Assembly: GCF_932526225.1 (NCBI RefSeq)
Contig: NC_064042.1
Location: forward strand, 12,659,040-12,723,039
DNA from: Nematostella vectensis
Lineage: Eukaryota > Cnidaria > Anthozoa > Actiniaria > Edwardsiidae
Direction: 5' to 3'
Length of the DNA stretch: 64,000 nucleotides
In this document: one piece after another, positions 43,301 to 54,293 of the stretch
Layout: each line of letters starts with the position of its first letter
How positions within the stretch are numbered: position 1 is the stretch's first letter
The notes under the pieces: model-generated
What the model saw: only the letters and a program-made list of their open reading frames with translations
Told to the model about the DNA's origin: nothing
Databases searched by the model: none
Translations under genes and position numbers: made by a program

Positions 43301-46300
43301 CTTTTAAGATGCCGAAAGATTTGCTTGAGAAAATCCTTAAAAAGGCTTTGTGTCTAGTCATTTCAGGTGCCAATCTAGCCCTAGTTTGTTACATTACTTA
43401 TCAGTTTTCAAGATGATTTTGCACATTACAAAAGCTTAACAGGCTACAATAAACTGACTATGTATTACAGTAGCAACAAGCCATATAAAATAGTAACCTG
43501 TTATCAAACAGATTTAAAAATCAGCTTGCTATTAATTCTTGAACTCTCAATCTTCATAAATAGCTTTATTTTGACAGCTTTATTTTGAAGTATGCTGTGT
43601 TTGGCCACCCAGCAAAAAAAAACGAGGTTGGGTTCCCCCATTTTCTAAATTTTAATTTAACTCACCATATGATAAGATCCCAAGATCTTAATAACAAAGT
43701 ATAAAGAAAATCTCACAATAACTTCAATTTCAGTAGAGAAACCTTAAACTCACGAATAGGGGTTCACTACATTCTCAAGTGACTGATTTTCATGTCCCTA
43801 CATAAGAATCCATTGAAGCTCTGACACAATTTTTCACACTTTTAGGACCACATCCGTCGTCCGATGAATGCCTTCATGATCTTCAGCAAGCGACACAGGG
43901 CCCTCGTGCACCAGAAGCATCCCCATCAGGACAACCGGACTGTGAGTAAGATACTAGGGGAGTGGTGGTATGCACTGGGGCCTGAAGAAAAACAGAGCTA
44001 CAATGCTCTTGCAGCTCAGGTAAGGAAAGAATAACAAAGACTCAAATAACAGTTTGAACCTACAAACAAGACTACATAGTAAGGATGTCCATTTTTTTTT
44101 ATTAAAAGACATCTCCTTATATTGCAAGGTAGTTTTTACACCTTTTGCTTATCATTAACGAGAAATACGCATTCATTTTAGCCAAAATTACAAACATTGA
44201 CGCTAATGTACTGTCATTTAAGCGATAGTAAAATCATTTGAACTAAAAGGAAATACATTAACGAATTTTGCATAATTGAGTGCACACAATTGCATTTTCT
44301 TAACACTCATTTACACTATTCGACAACCAGAAATGAAAAATCTATTTTCATTTGCGCGTTGATACTTAACAATAGCACGAATAAAATATCAATAATACGA
44401 GAACTCGCAATCAATACAGTGAACGAAATATTCATTAACATTTTTATTACAGCAAGTGCAAACAATAGTATTTTGTGAAAGTCATTTGCGTGCTTCTTAT
44501 AAACGTTAGCGCCTCCGTACAAACAATAAGCCTTTATTACAAACAATATCCTAAAATAATTATTCAATTACTTTTCGTTCATTTGTGCCCTTATAATGAT
44601 TTTACTTTCGCTTAAATGACAGTACATCGGCGTAAATGTTTGTAATTTTGGCTAAAATGAATGCGTATTTCTCGTTAATGAAAAGAAAAAGGTGTATAGA
44701 AATTATAAATAGAAATTTCTAATTCTTACTTGCAACTCCTATTTAGGCGAGTTGTATTTTATATATCATTTCTTTGAATCCCAGATGTGATGTTTAGGTC
44801 CAGCAATGCAGGCCCGTACACAGGGGGGTGCAGAGGGTTCGAACGTACCCCCCCCCCCCCCCACAACGGCCGAAAGTCACTTTTTTGTTCTCAATAGACG
44901 AGCTATTTGTTTACCAAACTATAAATCATAAGCTAGATCACTCTGGTATGTAGCCAAATCCGACAATAAACAAGGCATTAAATAAATCCTTTTTTTTGTT
45001 CTTTCGGATGTGGTTAGATTTTTATCAGAGAACTCCCTCCCCCCCCCCCCCCCTTAAAAATTAGGGCCACATTTTCAGATTTCGCACCCCCCCCAAGAAA
45101 AATCCTGGGTACGGGCCTGCAATGCAAGGTGCTTGACTCCTAGGGGATTTCGAATTCTAGATTTTTTAATAGCAAATTTAAATAGCAGGCTTCCAGTCCT
45201 ATTTATCTTTTTAACTCTAAATACAAATTATCTCATACTTAGGTCAAAGAGGCTCATTTCAAAGCTCATCCAGACTGGAAATGGTGCACAAAGGACAGGA
45301 AGAAATCTCCTCGGAAGTCCACTGATTCTGCAGAGATAGCTGGTAGGTATCTAGGTACGATGAGGGAGATCACTTGTGTTATTTATTATTCTGTACTTTT
45401 CAACTAACTCTATTACAATACCTTTGGGACTGTAATTTAGTGTACAAAACAGCAAAAATCCATAAATTCAAATTGTTTCTTGTTTTCCGGTCTTGTCTGG
45501 GATTGTATTCCAGTCTCCGATAGCAAGGTGTTCATAATAACGGTATCCATAACACAAGAGTTGACTGGACATGTTACCATTGTTTCCATCACTACCCAAC
45601 TATCCTAGACAAAGTCTTCGTGTTGAAAGTTCAAACAATCAATTTTGGCCATCCATTACCTCACATTACCATTAACTCACATCCACAGATGGGTCGCAAC
45701 CTTCCGTCCTTTTTTCCTTGATGTTTTAAAAGAAAAAGGCTTTTCCCAAGCTTGGTGTCTTTTATAGCACACAATGACAAGGTCTTATGCTGTATACATA
45801 CCAAAACCATGTTTACTTAAACAAGGTTTTTCTTTGCCTGATAACTTGCCAAGTTTCCCATTGTGTTGAGATCTTACTACCTAAATAATCACTTTAGTAA
45901 CATGTACAGTACAGTCTATTCAGTTTTGTTCTTGGTTCTGTCCACTCTTGGGAGATTGATTAATTAAAACACCTTTAAACTGGTGTAAATTAGATTTTGA
46001 TAGTGCTGGTGTGAATGTGGTCTTAGTAGAATTTGTTGACGAAAGAGTATCAGAAGTTTACATTAAAAGACATTGTCTAGGGATAGCCTCATAATAAAAT
46101 GTAAATGGCAGAAAAAAATTGTTAATGCTGTGGGTAAAAGTTAAAAATAAAAAGAAATGGATTTCATGAATCATATCCCCCTTTTTAATACCATATCGGG
46201 TGCAGTGATTTTAATAGAGTACTTTTTTTTCAGGATACTCTGAAGGCAACTCTGACTTTGGGGAGATGATGGTGAGTTGTCTTTGAAATGCACAAAATTC

Positions 46301-48653
46301 TACTCTGGTATTTATCTCTCATGCTTTATTTATGTCCAGAGTGATGATGAGATGAAACCGAAAGCTAGATGCAAAAGATCACAAAGTACACCGATACATC
46401 AGGAAAACAGAGAAGAGGCACACAGACCATTTACCCCACAACCAGGACGTCCACTGTCTCGACAGGCCTTGGAGCTTGCCCAGGTAAGATCATTTACATG
46501 GTAATCAACGTTAGTCAAAGCTTGAAATGTGAACGATAACAAATAAGATGACTGTGTAGCTTCCAAAAGAATTGTTATTGCTGCTATCCACAGGATAAGG
46601 TGTGGAACTTCTCATGCCCCCCTGTTTGCTTTTACACTTTGTTTCTGTGGCACTCCAATTCCTACGTGCTACATCTATTCAGTTCTGTAATTATTATATT
46701 ATCAAATCTCAGGCATCAAACAGAACAATAGATGCTGATCTGAAAGATACCCCATCTGAACCTGAGGACGATGTGGAGCTAGAGTGCCGTGAGAACATGG
46801 ATGAGAATGAAGAGTCGGAAACCTCTGATAATGAAGACATCCCAAGTAAGGCATTCCCTCAGCAGAAATTTACATCAACTCCTCATTTCCAGCGACGCAG
46901 CCTTACCCCTGATGTCGGCAAGAACTGTTACTCTCCAGTGCCTTTCACGGCCAGAAGAGCCAAGACACCAGATGTATATTCAGTGTCAAGAATGGAAACA
47001 TGGAACAGATCAGTTAAACATCAAGGGGTCGACCAAGGAGAAGACAGCAGCACTCACAGGGTTGTTGAACCCTCGTTTAGAGCACCAAAACCTGCCTCAA
47101 AGCGCCAACAATCTTCAATTGATACCTCGTCAAGTACGTTTGCTCGGCCTATGGCAGCACCATCAATAAAGTGCTCTTCGCCTGGACTTACTATCAGTGG
47201 AAGCTTCAAACCGAAGGGTTCTGTCTTCAAACCTAAGCCTGGCCTCCAAGGAAAACCTAGCCATGAACAAGGTACTGTTATCGTGAGAGTGAGTGATTCC
47301 AATCGCCTATCTAGTGCGTCAACATACCTCAACACTGAGGCTCACTTACAAAGGCACCCGTTTCCTCAAGTGGCACCCTGCTTCACCCATATCGGTTACA
47401 TGCAGAGCCAACTACAGGCCATTGCCCCACTTCCACCACAGAGTACTGATCACCACACATCCCCTATTGTGAGAGCTACCAAACAGCCGATGCCAACAAG
47501 CAGGACCACAGGAAATAACCTGACAGGAGCAGGTACTTATGAGGGTCGGCCTAGTCACCTGACATTCCACCCACTGGCAATAGCAACAACTGGGCCCACA
47601 GTAACAACTCATAATCTACGACATGCCGCTGCCTCGCTTAACCAGCAGGCCCATCCCATCAATTCATTCATGACCATACCAAGGTCTTCAGTGGTTACAG
47701 CAAATGCCTCCGCATCGATGCCACCTGAAGACCAGCCTCAGGTGATGAATAGCCCGCACCTGGTAGGTGCTGCTGTCGCTAAGGAAGCCTCTCAAGGGAC
47801 AGTGGGGAGCACTGAAGGTGGAGCCGAGGGCGTCGGGCACAAGGGTATCCTGAAGAGGTTTATTCCAGATGGCATGGAAGAGTAAGTAATTTCTAGACAT
47901 TGCTATTCAGACCTACTACAGAGTAAGGGGGTGCCCTCCCTTGTAAATTTTGACTGTGGACATTCCCTGGAGAAAAAAAGGTTTTCTAAACCCTTCCCCA
48001 CGGAGTGAAAACTTCAAAAGGTACAGTGTAGCGTAGTAGTATACCAAGGCTTGCAATGCGTAATAAAATTGATGTTGCGATGGTTATTAAATGTCAAACT
48101 CAGAGCATAATTATACCGCTGTTGTTCTACCCTTTTAATGGAGTAACGCTTAAAATGATTCACTCTCAGAGTTCTCTCCGATGTGGGCTTCGAAAAGCAA
48201 TTTGCAGCACTTCCAGAGTACACTCCAACTACCATGGGAACCCAGTCCCTCAACTCCCCTCGCCCCAAGACACCCACTCACAAAACTCGTTCTGCCGTGC
48301 GCGTACACGACACCGACAACAATCCGAGTGTATCACGACAGGAGCCGAGTGTTTCCAACACAAACCTTCGAGACGCGAACCTTAACCTAGATGCCTTGGC
48401 CGAAGCTGCGGCAATGGAACAAGGGAGCAATAGAGTTGAGATTCCGACGAGTCTTCCTAGCAGCCCGTCTAGGCGTAACCCGGACTTGAGGCGAAACCTG
48501 GTAATTCAGCTGTTCAACCAACACGGTTATTTTCCTTCGGAAAATATAACCAGCGAATTCCAGCAAGCTCATGTGGAAGTGTTCCCCACTAAAAACTGCC
48601 TGCAACTGAAGATAAGAGAGGTGAGGCAGAAACTCAACAGCAACCTAAGCTAG
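40371..48653 (+). CDS. CIC: Capicua, HMG-box transcriptional repressor
   Basis: Coding exons: 40371-42059 (exon from 40363), 43846-44019, 45243-45342, 46234-46271, 46340-46483, 46713-47881, 48170-48653. All boundaries are GT-AG with matching phases, giving 1265 residues. Residues 157-207 hold the CIC-specific Cys/His module ([29 protein letters not shown]). The HMG box starts at residue 564 ([40 protein letters not shown]). The segment [17 protein letters not shown] matches the CIC motif before the C1 domain, and C1 (about 1206-1265: [31 protein letters not shown]) closes the protein. HMG box and C1 together bind TGAATGAA-type sites, repressing RTK/ERK target genes in bilaterians. The middle is Ser/Pro/Thr-rich and disordered, with many SP/TP sites suited to proline-directed kinases. 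Orthology is firm; ERK control here is inference. Confidence 0.95.
43846..45342 (+). CDS. CIC: HMG-box exons of capicua
   Basis: The box is split between exon 43846-44019 (58 residues) and 45243-45342. The intron between them (44020-45242) has received two transposons. The box keeps the residues around [12 protein letters not shown] and the CIC-typical [17 protein letters not shown]. Confidence 0.95.
44139..44694. mobile_element. 556-bp TIR element in a capicua intron
   Basis: Long inverted arms (~100 bases): CACCTTTTGCTTATCATTAA… on the left, the complement of …TTAATGAAAAGAAAAAGGTG on the right, sharing GAGAAATACGCATTCATTTT. TA lies at both edges (44137-44138 and 44695-44696), as for Tc1/mariner-type insertion. 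Confidence 0.8.
44809..45119 (-). mobile_element. CAGGCCCGTACC-family element, complete copy
   Basis: Inverted ends CAGGCCCGTAC … GTACGGGCCTG with the direct repeat CAATG at 44804-44808 and 45120-45124. Contains two long C runs. In the same capicua intron as 44139-44694, 114 bases away. Confidence 0.8.
45343..46233 (+). other. Capicua intron between HMG-box and following small exon
   Basis: AT-rich intron; no element or gene recognised. Ends in ACTTTTTTTTCAG before 46234. Confidence 0.7.
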
Positions 48654-49690
48654 CAAAAACTTGAAGTCATTCGTAGTCACGCAATGCGTGACAAGACCAA
48701 CCAGGCACTGGCATGTATCATATGTGTCTGGTGACGTGACGTTGCCAGATCATCATAGGATACTCATGCAGCAATCTCAGGAAGCAAAGATAGATTAAAA
48801 TGTATATAGTATCTTTCGGCCCGTCACGCAATGCTCGATAGGCCTTGTGATAAGTGTGTCTGGCATGACTTGGTGTTGCGTGATCATAAAAAGTCATTTA
48901 AACAGTAGCTTCAGATACAAAAATATTACTTAACAATACGTTAGTCACGTCCGGTCGATCGTGGAAGTCGTGAGGTCTCGTGATGAGCGAAGAACTAGTT
49001 TGAAATAAGTCACCTCTGGTGTGACAAGGAGTGCGTGACAGAACCCGATATTAGCATTCCTGTATTGATACACGGCGACAGTTTGTATTTATCTAAAGTC
49101 TTTTTTCAGTAATAGCTACATTTCTTACCGCTATTTTCTTGGTTTTTTCGTCTATTCTACGGATTCAATGGTATTTGATATCCACACATTTTCTTTATTT
49201 TTAAGAAATTTTCATTTGCAGTTTTCTATTGCTTTGGTCGCATATTTTTAAAGCTCATTTTGGCTTCATTTTCACTGTTTTAGATTGCAAAACAGCATGT
49301 AAATCTTTGTCTATTCAAAGTCGTTGCTTCTCGCTTCTGTTAGCTTTAATTTTTTTATAAATCCATCGTATCAATTTTTTTCTATTGATTGAAATTCTGT
49401 GGTCGTGAAAATGTTTTGTTTTTACAGTTTGTTGTTTGATTTAGACTAGCATTGTGTTGAATATTTTACGACGTGATAGCAATTTGCAGTTCCGTGGTTT
49501 TTCGGGGCGACCATGTTTTTTGTCTTGCATGTCAGATACTTTTAAATGCTAGTCCGCAATGTTTTATTCTGACAATCATTTAACGTCTTTTCTCTAAAAC
49601 TCGATGCAAATAAAATCCTGATAAAAACTTTTTGTATGTAACATCGCACGCGCTATCTATAATGTATACGTAATAAAACTTTTCTAGCTT
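48654..49690 (+). other. 3' UTR of capicua
   Basis: Poly(A) signals AATAAA at 49609-49614 and 49672-49677. The first 400 bases contain several TCACG/CGTGA motifs, including the near-palindrome TCACGCAATGCGTGA (48678) and variants at about 48825, 48878, 48945 and 49013. The rest is U-rich. Confidence 0.5.
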
Positions 49691-50867
49691 TGATATAATC
49701 CTACTCGCACAACGGAACTGATTTGCGTTAACTTAGGGTCAGGGATAATCTGATTTTTATAAGATAATCTCCGAAATATCTTCATCGGTTCACCCTCTCT
49801 AATGCAGCGCATGGTTATGATCATGAAGATTAACTAAAAAACTCATCACCACATTCTCTACCCTTTTCTCTGAATGAAATGGGGGTCCATGACTGTATTT
49901 CTAGGGCGCTAAAGCAATGGCAGATGTAACACCAATAAGAATCGGTCGAATATAAGGGTAAATGTTATACAGTTGCGTACTTTTGCGTGTAAGTTCCAGC
50001 GACTTACCCAATCCCTTGTGTCCGAGATAGAACCAAACTTGAAAGTAAAGGAAAACAAGAGTTTTCGTTGACCAAATGTAAAAGAAAAATTAGATGAAAG
50101 ATGGCCCCAGAGCAATACATCATGGGAAATTTAAGGTCTACCCTTTAAGAATATAATAAACTCAAAATCCATGGTCAATCATTATACCGTAGTATACATA
50201 AGTATCAGAAGGTTACTAACCGCTTGTGGGTTTCCAAAAAGTTTGGACTTTTTCCAAGAACTATGTCTTTGTAAAGTCTCTCGATAAATTGAAGTCAGCC
50301 TACCTGTAGGCTTTGATAGTTTTTCCGGCAAACCCCGAAAACACAAAGCAATTTGATAAGAAATACGAGTAGGTTTGTCCATATGATTAGGTTATTCGTG
50401 TAAGTAATGTAGCCCGTATACTTCTCTTATTTATTCCCATGCATGTGCATATAGTTAATGTATGTCTGTATCTTCTTATCTGTACATAGCTATTATATAT
50501 CAGAGTAATTTATGATTTTAGTTTTCACGTGGTCCCTTGGTAACACGTAGTGAATATGATTTGTAGTAAGTAGTATGATTTGTAGCGAAGGTTCTTAAAC
50601 TGCTCCGTTCCATATTTGCGGTATAAATAGAAACAAATTTCTATCTGTTTGGATAAGGAGAACATTTATGGCCTTTGTTACTTATAGAATAAAAAAAACA
50701 GAAAACACAAAAATTCTGCTAGACCTGCTTGGTCGAGAAGGCAGATAACCGGTTTATCAAGGTAAAAGGAAGTTTTAGTTTCAAGGGCAAGAACAGGGAC
50801 CGCTGGTTAGTCCTGTTATTGTGTTATTAATTCAAGCCAATATCAAAACTACAAATAGAGTTAAAAA
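49691..50867. other. Intergenic DNA between capicua and ferritin
   Basis: Nothing recognised; a few short open frames without features of coding sequence. Confidence 0.4.
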
Positions 50868-51040
50868 CAGGGCCGTAGCAGGGGGTGGGGTGTGCGGGGC
50901 ATTGGGGGCACGTGCCCCCCAATATATTTAAAAAAATTAAGGAAATGACCAGTAGGGGCGTGGCTGTGCCCCCCATTGTTTTCTTAATGTTTCTGTATCG
51001 TGCCCTTTCCCGAATAATTCGTGGCCTGCTACGGCTATGT
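50868..51040. mobile_element. GGGCCGTAGC-family element, copy 2
   Basis: Ends CAGGGCCGTAGC and GCTACGGCTATG are inverted with two mismatches, flanked by TTAAAA. Shares GACCAGTAGGGGCGTGGCTG with the complement of 53781-53917. Confidence 0.7.
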
Positions 51041-51311
51041 TAAAATGATAAATATTAGTATGCTTTATTGCTTTTAAGGCAAAGTACTTAAGAAAAGACA
51101 CTATAAACAATTACTTGCTTTGCAATAATATTGGGTCAGACGAGCCATTCTCCTGAAGTTGTAGTTTGCACTGAAACGTTTTCTGTAAGTTTCAGCGAAT
51201 GTCTCGTAGGATTCTGCCATTTTATTTTTTTGGTAGAAGCATTTGTAACCTGAGTCTTATCACCAACAGGTAATAATCCGCGTGTCATAATCACTCACTA
51301 TACTAGCACTT

Positions 51312-51560
51312 AAAGGCGCATTGTCACCAGTTTACTTCAGGAGGTCCGACGGAAACCTCAACCGTTAAAAGACAAAAGAATCTATTAAAATCCGAGATAT
51401 TAAACAGGCCATCCGCTCTAAATTATCAATCACATGCTCAAAGAAACTTCTAATCAACACACTGCTTCAATGTTTTGAAATATTTTTCGCTTTTTCCGTT
51501 AAAAACCGTCGGATATTGTTACGTAATCGACCGGAAGTAAACTGGTGACAATGCGGCTTT
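51312..51560. mobile_element. MITE of the AAAGCCGCATTGTCACC family, copy 2
   Basis: Same inverted ends as 19244-19474 and the same orientation, about 80-85 percent similar by eye, with a short insertion near 51363. Confidence 0.8.
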
Positions 51561-52814
51561 CACTAATAGAAGCATTAGGCACTAATTGAACCAAGTCACT
51601 TGACTTTTTCAATGGCAAACTCGCGTCATAATAAGCACAAAGATGAATGTCACGCCAGAGAGCGAGAAAAAGAAAACTTTCTGGATGATTCGTAAGCGCT
51701 GAATACTTTACTACAAACCGGAGTCCGCGCTGGTTTGCCTGCCAAAAAGTCGAGTGATTTCTTAGTACAACTCGCCTAGTATGGTAGCCTTTTCCAGTAA
51801 GGCTAACGTTTTATGGTCCAGAACATGTATTGTCATTATCCAGATCGAAAATATTTTTTTGTTGTTGTTCTTATTCTAGTCTTAAACTTTGTAAACAATT
51901 TTTTAAGCGCTGATTGGTTGATTAGTCGATTGAATGTATTTTGATTTGAGAAAAGGAAAGTTTTGCCAGGACTGAACACAAGCAGCGTTGTTTATTTATC
52001 TTGTTCACAGTTTGAATTCATCTTGGGTTGCTCGGTTTTGCTTAGATTTTTTAACAAAGTTCTGGAAATTTTGACGACTTTTCTCATTTCAAAATTTTAA
52101 TATTCTTGCTTGATAATTATCTTGCTGCATATTTAGATGCCAGACGCAAAGTGTTTGTTTTGGCGGGAATGTTTCTCGCTATTTTCTAAACACGCGCGTG
52201 TGGTTTGTTAATCTTATGATGTGTGTTTCTTGTGCACCAAACCCGTATCGGGGGCAAATTGCCAGTGTACTTTTTCTTGGCGAGATCCTTTCTATTATGT
52301 GTTCATTGTTGATACAAGCCAATAAAACTACTTAAGCTCAATGTTTCCTGTCTGTTGCTCAGGGCCGGGTTTCTAGTAGGCAGATTAACGGTAACACAGG
52401 TATTATTGCCCTTTTTATCCAATCAAATGTCAATGTAGCCGTATTTATCCCAGGGTTAGCACTAAACTGCTTACTTTACGTGAGAGGATATGCTTACCTA
52501 GAAATGGGAGCTTAATAAAAACCCGAACATCAGTTGGGGGGGGGGGGGGTGTGAAATCGCCTAAGGTCAAGTTGTTGTTGACGTGTTTTTATATTCAAAA
52601 TAATATGAAACAAAGCGTTGTTAGTTTTTTTTTTGTCTTTTTTTGTCAGAGCTTCGTTTTCAATTTCCTTCTCCTTCCCCTTCCTTGTCCGAAGCCTTCG
52701 AGTCCACGAGTAGCCATACACAGCTTGTGTTGAAAATTTTTACGGAGACTTGTTGGACAGGTGGATAGTTACATTAGAATCTCGATATAACAACAATATA
52801 TCTTAGTATAACGA

Positions 52815-53140
52815 TACATGCCAGTCAACACACATATTCCCACAGACAGTTTTCATAGGTCTTTTTGCCCTAAAGCCAAACTTCAGGTCAAACCGATTTA
52901 GAAGGAACAGTGTTAAAAATTTTGGAATCGATTTGGTTTCAGGAAGAAAGCATTTGGGAGAGTAGTGGTGATTCTTGAGAAAACTTTTTTCCAAACATAA
53001 AAAATCCATAAATTTAACTTGAAAAACATCCTAACATTTTATACCCCATTAGACTTAATGATGTCCTAGGGTACTCTCCCAACATAAGCTGTTTTTTTTA
53101 AATATTCTAATAGCAAGCAACTGTCAACATGCTTGCTGTA
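52815..53140. mobile_element. Fragment related to the 23593-24598 element
   Basis: Shared order of segments: TTTTGGAATCGATTTGGTTT, GAGTAGTGGTGATTC, TGATGTCCTAGGGTACTCTC, and GCAAGCAACTGTCAAC. Diverged; ends not found. Confidence 0.55.
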
Positions 53141-53780
53141 GCCAACGTATAGCCGATGGATTTGTTTCTCGGGTAAGCAGCTCACAAATGCTAGTCCTAT
53201 CCCTTAGGATGAAAAATTCGACACAATAATATCCTTTTTAAAAGTCTGCTATCCTTTCGCGTGTCTCGAGCTGTTTGTGTCCAAGAAATAAATTGATTCG
53301 CTAACCCGAATATAACTTGTGCATTGAGAATTAATAAAATAGGTGTAACAAAGTACAACTAAGTCTAGAATACCAAATCTACGATTGAAGGTTTAAATTT
53401 CAGTGACTTATCTCTGCAGAGCCCTAGCAGGCCCCGTGAGTAGGGACCAGTCGATAAAACTGGTATAATACGCTAGAAGCATTGCTCGCTTTAATCAAAA
53501 TTATGTTCGAATTATACTCGCTTTTAAAAATTATGGTCATTTTTCTCCAACATTTAATAGCTTTACTGTAACGCAGTTGCTATACGCCCGACAGTCGGGA
53601 CAGGTCTTGGATGGACAAAATGCAGACAGTTTTCAATTTAATCAAATAACCCAGTAAATTGTCTTCCTAGTGAGTTCAGAGTATTTTGTTGAGAAAGGGC
53701 AAGCGAATCTGAAATGAGCTTTGCTGTGGGTATTGATTGCTTTCCGTTGTCTGTGTACATTATAAAATCGTAATTTTAGT

Positions 53781-53917
53781 GACTGGGGGGGCACAATACA
53801 AAGACATTAAGAAAATATTGGGGGGGGGGGGGGGCACAGCCACACCCCTACTGGTCATTTCCTTATAAACTTTGAAAATATTAGGGGGTGTGTTCCCAAC
53901 CCCCTGCTACGGCCCTG
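53781..53917 (-). mobile_element. GGGCCGTAGC-family element, copy 3 (inverted)
   Basis: Ends with CCCCCTGCTACGGCCCTG and contains GCCACACCCCTACTGGTCAT, the complement of copy 2. A 12-G run is inside. Confidence 0.7.
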
Positions 53918-54090
53918 CTCTGAGGGGGTCAGATTTCTCGTGCACGTCCATTCTGGCATCCGTTAGGATTAAAATATATTTTCTCGCAACATGTTACTTT
54001 TGGGAGGCTGGAAATGGAGAAGATATTGCTTTTATTGAACATCTACAGCATACCGGCCTCCCCAGACCTACCCTCGAAGTAGTGCGTTAA

Positions 54091-54185
54091 CCAATAAACC
54101 GCATCGCAATGCATGACGGCAAATATGACTTCATTATCTTAATTGTCCAATCACAGCATCCGTAATTCGACCTTATAATAAATGC
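54091..54185 (+). promoter_or_regulatory. Ferritin core promoter candidates
   Basis: CCAAT at 54091-54095 and 54147-54151, then TATAATAA at 54174-54181, about 113 bases before the ferritin start codon. Spacing fits a TATA-type promoter with the cap site near 54205. Confidence 0.5.
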
Positions 54186-54293
54186 GTGATCCTTTGTGTT
54201 TTTCGCTGTTTCGCCGGTTGTCAGTGCAATCGCTTGCTCTTCGTCTCTCTACTGTAATTTCCACTCTCGCGCGTTTGAATTCTACTATTCGCC

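Noticed and set aside
54210-54236. Canonical iron-responsive element
   Set aside because: CAGTGC is present but no C-bulge and no five-base stem flank it; kept only as a weak finding.
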